NCBI RefSeq assembly: GCF_036855935.1
Contig: NZ_JASPFK010000001.1
Location: 1,089,501 to 1,153,500 of the forward strand
Length of the DNA stretch: 64,000 nt
Direction of reading: 5' to 3'
From: Sphingomonas sp. LR60
GTDB lineage: Bacteria > Pseudomonadota > Alphaproteobacteria > Sphingomonadales > Sphingomonadaceae
The notes under the pieces: model-generated
Told to the model about the DNA's origin: nothing
The model's database searches: none
Seen by the model: the letters and a program-made list of their open reading frames with translations, nothing else
In this document: positions 46,839-56,367 of the stretch, piece after piece
How the letters are laid out: the number at the start of each line of letters is the position of its first letter
Position numbering within the stretch: the first letter of the stretch is position 1
Made by a program: the position numbers and the translations under genes

Positions 46839-48584
46839 TCAATTTGCCCAGGCGGCGTCGTCGAGGTGAAGCTCGGCCACGTCACGCCCGCTCCAGTCGT
46901 CGCGCTTGGCGCGGCCCGCCAGCCACAGGCGTCGCGTCGGACCGGCCGCCAGCAACGCCTGCCCCAAGGCCGTATCAGCGGCGCGGAACGCCATCGCTTT
47001 CAGGCTGCGGCCGTCATCGCCGGCGACGATCGCGCGGACGTGGCCGTTGCCGACCACATCGACCTTCACCGCGCGTACCGGGCCGACCGCGACGCGCGGC
47101 GCGGGCCAGCCGGTGCCATAAGGCCCACCGGCCTCCAGTGCGTCGACGAGCGACGGCGTCACGCCGCCGGGCGCGACCACCGAATCGAACAGCAAGGCAC
47201 GCGCCGCCATCGCCTCGGCCACCGCGCCGGCCAGCCGCGCGTCGAGCCAATCGGCGAAGGCGCTCACCTGGTCGGCGGCGATCGTCAGCCCCGCCGCCAT
47301 CGCATGGCCGCCACCCGCGATCAGCAAGCCCTGTTCGCGTGCCGCCAGCACCGCCGCGCCGAGATCGACGCCGGTGATCGACCGACCAGAGCCCTTGCCG
47401 ATACCGTCCTCGTCGAGCGCGATGACGATCGCGGGGCGGCCGAGCTTTTCCTTGAGCCGCCCGGCGACGATCCCGATCACGCCCGGATGCCAGCCCGCAC
47501 CCGCGACGACGCAGACGGCGCAATCGTGGCGCAGCATCGCCTCCGCGCCTTCCTGCACCATCGCCTCGATCGCGCGGCGTTCCTCGTTGAGCCGGTCGAG
47601 TTCGGTGGCGATCGCGCGCGCCTCGACCGGATCGTTGGTGGTGAGCAGCCGCACGCCGAGATCGGCACGCCCGACACGTCCCCCGGCATTGATCCGCGGC
47701 CCGAGCGCGAAGCCGAGGTCGCTCGCGGTCGGCGCGCGGGTCAGCCGCGTTGCCTCGGCCAGCGCGGTGAGCCCGACATTGCGACGCTGCGCCATCACCT
47801 TCAGCCCCTGCGCGACGAACGCGCGATTGAGCCCGCGCAGTTGCGCGACGTCCGCGACCGTGCCGAGCGCGACCAGATCGAGCAGGTCGAGCAGCTTCGG
47901 CTCGGCGCGTTCGGCGAAATAGCCGCGCGTCCGCAACGTGCGCAGCAGCGCCGCGCCGAGCAGGAAGCAGACCCCGACCGCCGCGAGGTGCCCGTGCAGC
48001 GCGCCATCGCCTTCGTCGCGGCGGTTGGGGTTCACGACCGCCACCGCGCGCGGAAGCTGCGTCGCACATTGGTGATGATCGGCGACGATCACGTCGCAGC
48101 GCGCCGCCTCAAGCGCCTCGAAAGCCTGCGCGCCGCAATCGACGGTGACGATCAACGTCGCCCCTTCGTCGGCGAGGCGTGTCAGCGCGGCGGCGTTGGG
48201 GCCATAGCCTTCGGTCAGCCGGTCGGGGATGTAGACGCGTGCATCACGCCCCAGCGCGCGCAGCAACAGCACCAGCAGCGCCGACGAGGTCGCGCCATCG
48301 ACGTCATAGTCGCCGAAGATCGCGATCGATTCCCCGCGCTCCACCGCATCGGCGAGCCGTGCGGCGGCGGTATCCATGTCGCGGAAGATCGAGGGGTCGG
48401 GCATGAAGCTGCGGATCGACGGCAATTTGTGCGCGTCGAGCGCCTCGCGCGGGCAACCGCGGGCAAGCAGCAATTGGGTGAGCAGATCGTCGGGCACGAA
48501 CCCGTCGCGCTGGTCGGCGGCCAGCGCACGCCAGCGCCAGGGCTGGCCGAGGATCGAGCGCTCGACATCGAGTACGTGACGCAT
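46839..48584 (-). CDS. recJ: Single-stranded-DNA-specific exonuclease RecJ
   Basis: A 581-residue RecJ, 5'-3' exonuclease of recombination and mismatch repair. ATG 48584 (MRHVLDVERSILG) is chosen over 48620 as the family start. DHH-superfamily motifs are clear: IFGDYDVDGATS, TVDCG, VADHHQ and the DHHA1 motif AGGGHAMAAGL, with the OB-fold C-terminus (RLWLAGRAKRDDWSG). The frame is intact. Confidence 0.95.
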   Translation of the reverse strand: MRHVLDVERSILGQPWRWRALAADQRDGFVPDDLLTQLLLARGCPREALDAHKLPSIRSFMPDPSIFRDMDTAAARLADAVERGESIAIFGDYDVDGATSSALLVLLLRALGRDARVYIPDRLTEGYGPNAAALTRLADEGATLIVTVDCGAQAFEALEAARCDVIVADHHQCATQLPRAVAVVNPNRRDEGDGALHGHLAAVGVCFLLGAALLRTLRTRGYFAERAEPKLLDLLDLVALGTVADVAQLRGLNRAFVAQGLKVMAQRRNVGLTALAEATRLTRAPTASDLGFALGPRINAGGRVGRADLGVRLLTTNDPVEARAIATELDRLNEERRAIEAMVQEGAEAMLRHDCAVCVVAGAGWHPGVIGIVAGRLKEKLGRPAIVIALDEDGIGKGSGRSITGVDLGAAVLAAREQGLLIAGGGHAMAAGLTIAADQVSAFADWLDARLAGAVAEAMAARALLFDSVVAPGGVTPSLVDALEAGGPYGTGWPAPRVAVGPVRAVKVDVVGNGHVRAIVAGDDGRSLKAMAFRAADTALGQALLAAGPTRRLWLAGRAKRDDWSGRDVAELHLDDAAWAN

Positions 48585-48680
48585 CCCGCGCGCTTTAACC
48601 GAATGGCTGCAGCGCGTCACGCGACAAGAAAAGTTCTATGAGATATTGTAACATCGCTCCGATCGGCCTAACTTGCCGGC

Positions 48681-49061
48681 ATGATCGCCCGTGATGTCAG
48701 CAAGATCGGCCGGCTCGACCGGGTCGCGATGTGGTTATCGGCGGCCTGTGTCGTTCACTGCCTGGCGACCGCGATCCTGGTTGCGGTGCTGTCGACCGCG
48801 GGCGGGGTCCTCGGCAGCCCGGTGATCCACGAAACCGGGCTGGTGCTGGCGATCGCGCTGGGCTGCGTCGCGTTCGGCCGCGGGATCCTCGCACATCGGC
48901 GCGTGCTGCCGATCCTCCTCGGCGCGACCGGCTTGTCGCTGATGATGGCCGCGCTGGTCGTCGCCCATGCCGGCGGGCATCTGGTCGAATCGGCGCTGAC
49001 GATCGTCGGCGTCGCGGTGCTTGCGGCGGGACACGCGCTCAATCGGCACACGCATCGCTAG
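48681..49061 (+). CDS. MerC-domain membrane protein
   Basis: A 126-residue integral membrane protein with four hydrophobic segments. The conserved cysteine pair and histidine are in ACVVHCLATAI, as in MerC mercury transporters, and a further cysteine lies in ALGCVAFG. Placed 218 bp before the zur gene with no mer operon nearby, it may handle another metal. Membrane topology is clear; substrate is not. Confidence 0.8.
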   Translation: MIARDVSKIGRLDRVAMWLSAACVVHCLATAILVAVLSTAGGVLGSPVIHETGLVLAIALGCVAFGRGILAHRRVLPILLGATGLSLMMAALVVAHAGGHLVESALTIVGVAVLAAGHALNRHTHR

Positions 49062-49122
49062 ACCGGGCGAGCTTCAGCGTTTCCCGGACGGAATATCACT
49101 CCAATCCGAACGTTTCCTCTTC

Positions 49123-49203
49123 GTCGCCCCGGACTTGATCCGGGGCCCCGCTTTGGCGACAGAGCTAAGAAGCGGGATCCCGGATCAAGTCCGGGATGAC
49201 GGC
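49123..49203. repeat. Palindromic intergenic repeat (type A, copy 1)
   Basis: Arms CCCCGGACTTGATCCGGGGC and its near-complement GGATCAAGTCCGGGATGAC around a short spacer with GCTT/AAGC. A second copy lies at 58079-58163. Fits the REP-like repeats seen widely in sphingomonads. Confidence 0.8.
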
Positions 49204-49278
49204 GTGAGGAATTTGTCTAACGAACCGCGACCCGCGCACAAACTTGCCGCGGCCCCGCACGACGCTTAAATCCCCGGT

Positions 49279-49773
49279 ATGGCGCGACATGCACATCACG
49301 AACCGCACGGCGACGATCTGCTCGCCGCGGCACAGGCGACGCTGGAGCGCTCGGGCGAGCAATGGACCGCGATGCGCGCCAACGTCTATGCGGCGCTGTC
49401 GGGGTTCGCCAAGCCTGCCTCCGCCTATGACATCGCCGAGGCATTGTCGCGCAGCGAGGGGCGGCGGATCGCCGCCAACAGCATCTATCGCATTCTAGAT
49501 CTGTTCGTGACCGCCAATCTCGCGCTGCGCGTGGAAAGTGCGAACGCCTATGTCGCCAACGCGCATCCCGGCTGCCGCCACGATTGCATCTTCCTCGTCT
49601 GCGACGGCTGCGGGAGCACGACGCACTTCGACGACGATTCGCTGACCGGCGGTTTGCGCGCCGCCGCCAGCGCCGCCGGGTTCGAGGCGGAGCGGCCGGT
49701 GATCGAGGTCCGCGGTCGCTGCGCCGACTGTGCCGCGGCAGCCCGCACGCAAAGCGGGCAATCGACACACTGA
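49279..49773 (+). CDS. zur: Fur-family regulator, probably Zur
   Basis: A 164-residue Fur-family repressor. The winged-helix part (ASAYDIAEALSRSEGRRIAANSIYRILDLF) is followed by the dimerisation domain with two structural Cys-x2-Cys pairs (VCDGCGS and CADCA) and histidines in HPGCRHDCIF. The short acidic and Cys-rich C-terminus and histidine-rich N-terminus (ARHAHHEPHG) favour Zur, the zinc-sensing member. Followed directly by dxs. Confidence 0.85.
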   Translation: MARHAHHEPHGDDLLAAAQATLERSGEQWTAMRANVYAALSGFAKPASAYDIAEALSRSEGRRIAANSIYRILDLFVTANLALRVESANAYVANAHPGCRHDCIFLVCDGCGSTTHFDDDSLTGGLRAAASAAGFEAERPVIEVRGRCADCAAAARTQSGQSTH

Positions 49774-49796
49774 TCCTGCTCGGCTATTCGGGTTAG

Positions 49797-51713
49797 ATGG
49801 TTGAAGTACCGAACACGCCGTTGCTCGACACCGTCGATACGCCCGCCGATCTCCGCCGACTGAAGCCGGAACAGCTTCGCCAGCTTGCCGACGAATTGCG
49901 TCAGGAAACGATCTCGGCGGTCGGCGTCACGGGTGGCCATCTCGGCTCGGGGCTGGGCGTCGTCGAACTGACCGTCGCGATCCACTACGTCTTCGACACG
50001 CCGACCGACCGGTTGATCTGGGATGTCGGCCACCAATGCTATCCGCACAAGATCCTGACCGGCCGACGTGACCGGATTCGCACCTTGCGGCAGGGCGGGG
50101 GCTCTCGGGCTTCACCAAGCGCAGCGAAAGCGAATACGACCCGTTCGGCGCGGCGCACAGCTCGACCTCGATCTCCGCGGCACTCGGCTTCGCGACCGCC
50201 AGCAAGCTCGCCGACAAGCCGGGCAAGGGCATTGCGGTGATCGGCGATGGCGCGATGTCGGCAGGCATGGCCTATGAGGCGATGAACAACGCCGAGGCGG
50301 CGGGCAACCGCTTGGTCGTGATCCTCAACGACAACGATATGTCGATCGCCCCGCCGGTCGGCGGGCTGTCGGCATACCTGTCGCGGATGGTGTCGAGCCG
50401 CGAGTTCCTGGGCGTGCGCGAGATCATGAAGCGCGTTGCCAAGCGGTTGCCGCGCCGGTTCCAGGCCGCAGCGCGGAAGACCGACGAATATGCCCGCGGC
50501 ATGACGATGGGCGGCACGCTCTTCGAGGAGCTGGGCTTCTATTACGTCGGCCCGATCGACGGCCACAATCTCGACCATCTGATCCCCGTGCTCGAGAACG
50601 TTCGCGATGCGGAGGAAGGGCCGATCCTCGTCCACGTCGTGACCAAGAAGGGCAAGGGCTACGCCCCGGCCGAGAACGCTGCCGACAAATATCACGGCGT
50701 TCAGAAGTTCGACGTCATCACCGGTACGCAGGCCAAGGCGCCGCCGGGACCGCCGGCCTATCAGAACGTCTTCGGCGAGGCGCTGAGCGCCGCTGCGGAC
50801 AAGGACGACCGTATCTGCGCGATCACTGCGGCGATGCCGTCGGGCACCGGGCTCGACCGGTTCGCGGCGACGCATCCGGAACGCTTCTTCGATGTCGGCA
50901 TCGCCGAGCAACATGCAGTCACCTTCGCCGCCGGGCTGGCGGCGCAGGGGATGCGCCCGTTCTGCGCGATCTATTCGACCTTCCTGCAACGCGCCTACGA
51001 TCAGGTCGTGCATGACGTCGCGATCCAGAACCTGCCGGTGCGCTTCGCGATCGATCGCGCCGGGCTGGTCGGCGCGGATGGCGCGACCCATGCGGGCAGC
51101 TTCGACGTCACCTATCTGGCGACGCTCCCCAATTTCGTCGTGATGGCCGCCGCAGACGAGGCCGAGCTGGTCCACATGGTCCAGACCTGCGTCGAGCATG
51201 ATTCGGGGCCGATCGCGGTTCGCTATCCGCGCGGCAACGGCACCGGGGTCGCGCTGCCCGAAACGCCCAAGGCGCTCCAGATCGGCAAGGGCCGGATCGT
51301 GCGCGAGGGCAAGAAGGTCGCGATCCTGTCGCTCGGCACGCGGCTCATCGAGGCGCTCAAGGCCGCCGACACGCTCGATGCCAAGGGGCTGAGCACGACG
51401 GTCGCCGATCTGCGCTTCGCCAAGCCGCTCGACGAGGCGCTGATCCGCCGGCTGCTCACCTCGCACGAGGTGGCGATCACGATTGAGGAGAATGCGATTG
51501 GCGGGCTCGGCGCGCATGTGCTGACGATGGCCTCGGACGAGGGGCTGACCGACGCGGGGCTGCGCATCCGCACGATGCGTTTGCCCGACCTGTTCCAGGA
51601 TCAGGACAAGCCCGAGCTGCAATATGCGCAGGCGCGGCTCGACGCCGATGCGATCGTCGACACGGTGTTGAAGGCGCTGCGCTACAACGAAGCAGGCGTC
51701 ATCGCGCGCGTGA
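49797..51713 (+). CDS. dxs: 1-deoxy-D-xylulose-5-phosphate synthase (frameshifted)
   Basis: Thiamine-diphosphate enzyme that makes DXP from pyruvate and glyceraldehyde-3-phosphate, first step of the MEP isoprenoid pathway. About 639 residues, the family norm. N-terminal [14 protein letters not shown], then [16 protein letters not shown] (ThDP motif) and [14 protein letters not shown] are present. A single-base loss in a G run at 50097-50101 (five Gs where six are needed) breaks the frame after RTLRQGG. At the 3' end the expected stop TGA at 51711-51713 is out of frame by an indel at about 51700-51710, so the frame runs on into the next gene. As dxs is normally essential, these shifts are probably sequence errors. 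Confidence 0.9.
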
Positions 51714-52096
51714 CCGGCTGGCAGAAGGTCGCCGCGCTGACGGCGTTCTACGTCATCGGCATGTTGTGGGTGAACTGGACGATGGTCCGCCGCGTCCGCG
51801 GCGCGGTCGCGGCGCGCGCCGCCTGGACCGCCGAGGATTTCGACGCGGTCTTCGCCGACCTCGACCCGCGCCTCGCCCCGGCGGTGCGCGCGGCGCTCGC
51901 GCCGTGGTACGGGGAGGGCGTGGTGCCGCGCCCCGAGGACACGCTCAAGCGCTTCCTGAAAATGGACCGCGGCGAGGTCGACGACCTCGTCACCGACGCC
52001 GCGGCGCGGGCTGAGCTTCCGCCACCCGGCCTGTCGTTGCCCGACCTGCCTGATGTGGCGGCAGTGGTCCGCTACCTCGCGTCACTAGGCAGGTAG
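51710..52096 (+). CDS. Small membrane protein downstream of dxs
   Basis: A 128-residue protein if started at GTG 51710, which would overlap the dxs stop as GTGA. One membrane segment ([20 protein letters not shown]) precedes a soluble part ([20 protein letters not shown]...). It appears fused to Dxs in the present sequence, but Dxs proteins normally end where this starts. Function unknown. Confidence 0.55.
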   Translation: MTGWQKVAALTAFYVIGMLWVNWTMVRRVRGAVAARAAWTAEDFDAVFADLDPRLAPAVRAALAPWYGEGVVPRPEDTLKRFLKMDRGEVDDLVTDAAARAELPPPGLSLPDLPDVAAVVRYLASLGR

Positions 52097-52238
52097 CAAC
52101 AAACCCATCACTCCGTTCGTGCTGAGCCTGTCGAAGCACGTGCCCGGCAACACGCCCCTTCCCGAACGCAGGCCAAAGCCCCCAACCACGAACAACCCGA
52201 CCATAAACCCGCTTGCGCAATCATCAGACAAGCCCTAC

Positions 52239-52254
52239 GTTCAACATGTTAAAC
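52239..52254. promoter_or_regulatory. Palindromic operator of the toxin-antitoxin operon
   Basis: GTTCAACA-TGTTAAAC, a 16-bp near-perfect palindrome 10 bp before the antitoxin start and overlapping the ribosome-binding site zone (GGAGG). Ribbon-helix-helix antitoxins usually repress their own operon through such sites. Confidence 0.6.
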
Positions 52255-52264
52255 GGAGGGGCAG

Positions 52265-52501
52265 GTGCTCGGGGTCAGGCTCGATACGGAACTCGAAGAA
52301 CGGCTCGCCAATGTCGCGCGGACGCAGGGCCGCAGCAAGAGCGATATCGCGCGTGAGGCGGTGCGGCGTTATGTCGAACTGCATGACGAGGCGTTCCGTC
52401 GCGAGGCGCGCCGTCAATCGCAACGCGCCTCGCGTCGCGACACCCACGAGGATTACGCCTTCTGGGAACAGGCCGAGCGTGAGGATGCGGCATGGCGGTG
52501 A
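52265..52501 (+). CDS. Ribbon-helix-helix antitoxin
   Basis: A 78-residue protein with GTG start after GGAGGGGCAG. The ribbon-helix-helix core is VRLDTELEERLANVARTQGR followed by SKSDIAREAVRRYVEL; the tail is acidic and basic, suited to binding the toxin. Overlaps the toxin gene by 10 bp, the usual TA arrangement. Confidence 0.85.
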   Translation: MLGVRLDTELEERLANVARTQGRSKSDIAREAVRRYVELHDEAFRREARRQSQRASRRDTHEDYAFWEQAEREDAAWR

Positions 52502-52842
52502 GTGACGCGCCCGAGATCCGCCACGGCGCGATCGTGCTCGTCGATGCGCCCGAAGGCGCCAGCGGTGGGCCTCGAGCATGCGTCGTCGTGCAGGCCGATC
52601 TGTTCAACGACAGCCATGCCACCGTCACGCTCTGTCCGTTGACGACCGTCGTCGGCGGCGAGGTGCTGTTCCGCGTCACGATCTCGCCGCAGGAACATAC
52701 CGGCCTCACCGTCGAATGCGAGGTGCAGGTCGACCGCATCACCAGCATCCGCCGTCACCGCATCGTCAAGGTGATCGGCCATGCCTCCGCCACCCGCATG
52801 GAGCAGGTCGATCAGGCGCTGCGCCGCTGGCTCGCTTTGTAA
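52492..52842 (+). CDS. MazF/PemK-family toxin
   Basis: A 116-residue MazF-type endoribonuclease. The RHGAIVLVDAPEG start, the RACVVVQADLFN strand and the TVTLCPLTT and VDRITSIRRHRIVKVIG blocks follow the PemK/MazF pattern. It would cleave mRNA when the labile antitoxin is lost. Situated in the core region between dxs and aldolase. Confidence 0.85.
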   Translation: MAVSDAPEIRHGAIVLVDAPEGASGGPRACVVVQADLFNDSHATVTLCPLTTVVGGEVLFRVTISPQEHTGLTVECEVQVDRITSIRRHRIVKVIGHASATRMEQVDQALRRWLAL

Positions 52843-52864
52843 TTCAACAGGACAGGAAGAAACC

Positions 52865-53773
52865 ATGACGCCGATCGTGAAGTCGATTCTGGACAAATAC
52901 GAAGCCACCAGCCCCGCGGTGAAGGCCAATCTGGCGCGCATCCTGATGCACGGGAAGCTGGGCGGCACCGGCAAGCTCATCATCCTGCCGGTCGATCAGG
53001 GGTTCGAACATGGCCCGGCGCGCAGCTTTGCGGTCAACCCGCCGGCCTATGACCCGCACTACCATTACCAGCTCGCGATCGACGCCGGGCTGTCGGCCTA
53101 TGCCGCGCCGCTCGGGGCGCTGGAGGCCGGGGCGGATACGTTCGCGGGGCAGATCCCGACGATCCTGAAGGTCAACAGTTCGAACAGCTGGGCGACGCAG
53201 ATCGCCCAGGCGCAGACCGGCAGCGTCGAGGACGCGCTGCGGCTGGGTTGCGCGGCGATCGGCTTCACCATCTATCCGGGCGCGGACGACATCTTCGCGT
53301 CAATGGAGCAGATCCGCGCGCTGCGCGAGGAAGCCGCCGCGGCGGGTCTTGCGACCGTCATCTGGAGCTATCCGCGCGGCGGCAAGCTCAGCAAGGACGG
53401 CGAACTGGCGCTCGACGTCGGCGCCTATGCCGCGCACATGGCGGCGCTGCTCGGTGCGCACATCATCAAGGTCAAGCTGCCCAGCGCGCACATCGAACAG
53501 CCCGAGGCGCAAGAGAGCTACGAGGGCACCGACTGGTCGAACCAGGCCGATCGCGTCCGCCACGTCGTCCAGTCGAGCTTCGCGGGTCGCCGGATCGTCG
53601 TCTTCTCGGGCGGCGCGGCCAAGGGCACCGATGCGGTCTATCAAGACGCGCGCGACATTCTCGCGGGCGGCGGCAACGGCTCGATCATCGGCCGCAACAC
53701 TTTCCAGCGCGAGCGCGGCGAGGCGCTGGCGATGCTCGACAAGCTGGTGTCGATCTACAAGGGCCAGGAGTAA
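52865..53773 (+). CDS. Class I fructose-bisphosphate aldolase
   Basis: A 302-residue aldolase of the DhnA/DeoC-like class I type, acting in glycolysis and gluconeogenesis. Starts MTPIVKSILDKYEATSP; LPVDQGFEHGP is the substrate-binding start, and GAHIIKVKLP contains the Schiff-base lysine. SYPRGG and the phosphate-binding GGGNGSIIGRN are also visible. Frame intact. Confidence 0.9.
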   Translation: MTPIVKSILDKYEATSPAVKANLARILMHGKLGGTGKLIILPVDQGFEHGPARSFAVNPPAYDPHYHYQLAIDAGLSAYAAPLGALEAGADTFAGQIPTILKVNSSNSWATQIAQAQTGSVEDALRLGCAAIGFTIYPGADDIFASMEQIRALREEAAAAGLATVIWSYPRGGKLSKDGELALDVGAYAAHMAALLGAHIIKVKLPSAHIEQPEAQESYEGTDWSNQADRVRHVVQSSFAGRRIVVFSGGAAKGTDAVYQDARDILAGGGNGSIIGRNTFQRERGEALAMLDKLVSIYKGQE

Positions 53774-53782
53774 GGCCGACAA

Positions 53783-53932
53783 CTCCCTCTCCCCTCCGGG
53801 GAGAGGGCCGGGGTGAGGGGCAGTGAGGCACGGTGCGCTCGCCGCGCGCACCAAGCGGAGGTCGCCCCTTTCCCCCACACCGCCCCACTCGCGGCAACCC
53901 CTCACCCAACCCTCTCCCCATCGGGGAGAGGG
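53783..53932. repeat. CCCTCTCCCC/GGGGAGAGGG palindromes (two units)
   Basis: Two related inverted-repeat units, 53783-53820 and 53898-53932, each a CCTCTCCCC stem pairing with GGGGAGAGG. They occupy most of the space between the aldolase and thiE genes; common in sphingomonad intergenic regions and likely act as hairpin terminators or repeats. Confidence 0.7.
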
Positions 53933-53975
53933 CTTATGCCTTCCACCACTCCCCCAAACCCGCTACGCGCCGCGC

Positions 53976-54656
53976 ATGACTGAAGACCCGCTCGGCCCGC
54001 TCGACCCCGATTTCGGCGCCAACTTCAAGCGCGACGATCGCCGTCCGCGCTGCCAGCTCTACCTGATCTCGCCGCTCGACGTGACCGGCGGCTTCCCCGA
54101 CCGTCTCAAGAGCGCGCTCGACGCCGGCCCGGTCGCCGCCTTCCAGTTCCGCGTAAAGGACGTCGACCAGCACAGCGCCGCGCGGCTCGCCGAGCCGCTC
54201 CAGCGTATCTGCGCCGACCGTGACGTCGCCTTCATCGTCAACGACTCGATCAGCCTCGCCAAGCGCCTCGGTGCGGACGGCGTGCATCTCGGGCAGGAGG
54301 ACGGCGACTCGCGCGAGGCACGCGACGCGCTCGGCCCGGCGGTGCAGATCGGCGTCACCTGCCACGACAGCCGCCATCTCGCGATGGAAGCGGGCGAGGC
54401 AAACGCCGACTATGTCGCGTTTGGCAGCTTCTATCCTACCACCACCAAGGCGGTGGAGCATCATCCCGAGCCGGTGATCCTGTCGTGGTGGCATGCCTTG
54501 TTCGAGCTGCCCTCGGTCGCGATCGGCGGGATCACGCCCGACAATGCCGCGCCGCTGATCGCCGCCGGTGCCGACTTCATCGCTGCCAGCCATGCGGTAT
54601 GGGGCGGCGACGAGGCCGCCGCGATCCGCGCCTTCGATGCGGTGCTGAAGGGCTGA
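53976..54656 (+). CDS. thiE: Thiamine-phosphate synthase
   Basis: A 226-residue TIM-barrel enzyme joining the pyrimidine and thiazole halves of thiamine. Signature residues: FQFRVKDVDQ, IVNDSISLAKRLGADGVHLGQEDGD, TCHDSRHL, VAFGSFYPTTTK and GGITPDNAAPLIAAGADFIA. It starts 40 bp past the repeat units. Its product cofactor is used by Dxs nearby, though linkage is probably coincidental. Confidence 0.92.
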   Translation: MTEDPLGPLDPDFGANFKRDDRRPRCQLYLISPLDVTGGFPDRLKSALDAGPVAAFQFRVKDVDQHSAARLAEPLQRICADRDVAFIVNDSISLAKRLGADGVHLGQEDGDSREARDALGPAVQIGVTCHDSRHLAMEAGEANADYVAFGSFYPTTTKAVEHHPEPVILSWWHALFELPSVAIGGITPDNAAPLIAAGADFIAASHAVWGGDEAAAIRAFDAVLKG

Positions 54657-54711
54657 CGGACCCCGACGCGGCAAAGCGCGTTGTTACGGCATCGAAATAC
54701 GAGAGGTGCCC

Positions 54712-55712
54712 GTGAAGCGTATCGCCCCCGTCGCCGCCAGCTTGATCGCCGTGACGCTCACCGCCGCCGCCCCGGCGCAGCGGAGCGCGACCCCGCCGCT
54801 CGATCCGGCGGTGATGCGGACCCAGGTTGTGCTCGACAAGCTCGGCTTCGGCCCCGGCGTGATCGACGGGCGCGGCGGGCAGTCGTTGACCAACGCGCTG
54901 AAAGGCTTTCAGGAAAGCCGCGGCCTGCGCGTGACCGGCACGCCGGACGCGGCGACACTCGATGCGCTGCACCACTTCGGCAATGTCCGGCCGACAATGC
55001 AGGTGACGCTCGACGCCGCCGCGATGCGCGGGCCGTATGTCGCGAACATGCCGGACGATTATGCCGAAAAGGCCAAGTTGCCCTCGATGGCCTACAGCCG
55101 CCCGCTCGAAAAGCTTGCCGAGCGCTTCCACACCACGCCCAAGGTGCTGGCCGAGCTGAACCCGGGCGTGACCACGATCGGCGTCGGCACCAGGATCACC
55201 GTGCCCAACACCTTCCCGACCTCGCGCGCCTATCCCGCCGATGCGACGCCGGCCTGGCGCGCGACGCTCGCCTCGCTCAACGTCGAGGCCGCGGTGCCGC
55301 AGGCCGCGAAGATCGTCGTCGACAAGTCCGACGGCATCCTGCGCGTCCTCGACGGCAACGGGCATCTGGTCGCCCAATATACCGCGACGATCGGTTCGTC
55401 GCGTGATCCGCTGCCGCTCGGCAACTGGAAGGTGCTGCACGTCTCGCCCAACCCCGACTGGAAGATGAATCCGAAGATCCTCAAGGGCGTGCCCGACGAC
55501 ACGCAGGCGCAGATCATTCCGCCCGGCCCGAACAATCCGGTCGGCGTGGTGTGGATCGACCTGAGCAAGGAGCATTACGGCATCCACGGCACCAGCGAGC
55601 CGGAGCAGATCGGCCGCGCACAGTCGAACGGTTGCGTCCGCCTGACGAATTGGGATGCGGCGCGCGTCGCATTGATGGTGAAGGGGGAACCCCGGTGCTG
55701 TTCCAAGCCTGA
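54712..55712 (+). CDS. Exported L,D-transpeptidase with peptidoglycan-binding domain (frameshift at 3' end)
   Basis: A YkuD-type L,D-transpeptidase of about 333 residues that cross-links peptidoglycan. GTG 54712 follows AGAGG; a signal peptide (VAASLIAVTLTAAAPAQ) comes first, then a PG_binding_1 repeat (LDKLGFGPGVIDG), a LysM-like middle and the catalytic block HGTSEPEQIGRAQSNGCVRL. At 55683-55687 a five-base G run should have six Gs: with the extra base the gene ends VLFQA-stop at 55712. Without it the frame runs into the M23 gene, giving a false fusion. Confidence 0.85.
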
Positions 55713-55713
55713 C

Positions 55714-56301
55714 ATGACCAAGCTCGGCTGGTCGATCCTCGCGATCATCCTGCTGCTCGGGGCCGGCTTCGTGTCGATGCTCTCGATCGGTTCGCGCGCG
55801 CCAGTCGCCGCGCCGCCGCCGCAATCCGCGGGATCGCCGCCGCCCGAAGCGACGAATGGACGCTTGCTCGTGCCGGTTGCAGGCGTGACGCGCGACGCCC
55901 TAGTCGACACCTTCGGCCAGCCGCGCGACGGCGGCGCGCGGCATCACGAGGCGATCGACATCATGGCGCCGCGCGGCACGCCGGTGCTCGCCGCCGCCGA
56001 CGGGCGCGTCGACAAATTGTTCGACAGCGCGGCGGGCGGCCGCACGATCTACATCCGCTCCACCGACGGCGCGACCATGTATTATTACGCGCATCTCGAC
56101 AGCTATCGCGACGGGCTGACCGAGGGACAGGTGATCCGGCGCGGCGAGCCGATCGCTTCGGTCGGCGCGACCGGCAACGCCGATGCCGCTGCGCCGCACC
56201 TGCATTTCTCCGTGCTGCGCACCACCCCGACGCAGGGTTGGTCGGAAGGGCAGGCGGTCGATCCCTTTCCGCTTCTTGCCGAACCGCGCGCCAACCGCTA
56301 A
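55714..56301 (+). CDS. M23-family (LytM) peptidase
   Basis: A 195-residue protein starting MTKLGWSILAIILLLGAG, an N-terminal membrane anchor, followed by a Pro-rich linker and an M23 peptidase domain. Zinc ligands are visible in ARHHEAIDIMAPRGT (H, D) and in APHLHFSVL (HxH). It starts 1 bp past the expected transpeptidase stop and is probably co-transcribed; both act on peptidoglycan. Confidence 0.85.
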   Translation: MTKLGWSILAIILLLGAGFVSMLSIGSRAPVAAPPPQSAGSPPPEATNGRLLVPVAGVTRDALVDTFGQPRDGGARHHEAIDIMAPRGTPVLAAADGRVDKLFDSAAGGRTIYIRSTDGATMYYYAHLDSYRDGLTEGQVIRRGEPIASVGATGNADAAAPHLHFSVLRTTPTQGWSEGQAVDPFPLLAEPRANR

Positions 56302-56367
56302 GTCGCCGCGATCGGCGCCCGCGGACCACCGCCGGCGCCGCGGCTCTTTTACAGCAGGCGAAACCCC

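Noticed and set aside
46788..48641. 617-codon plus-strand frame opposite recJ
   Set aside because: Arg/Ala-rich antisense shadow; RecJ motifs are unambiguous on the minus strand.
50039..51622. 527-codon minus-strand frame opposite dxs
   Set aside because: Antisense shadow of a conserved housekeeping gene.
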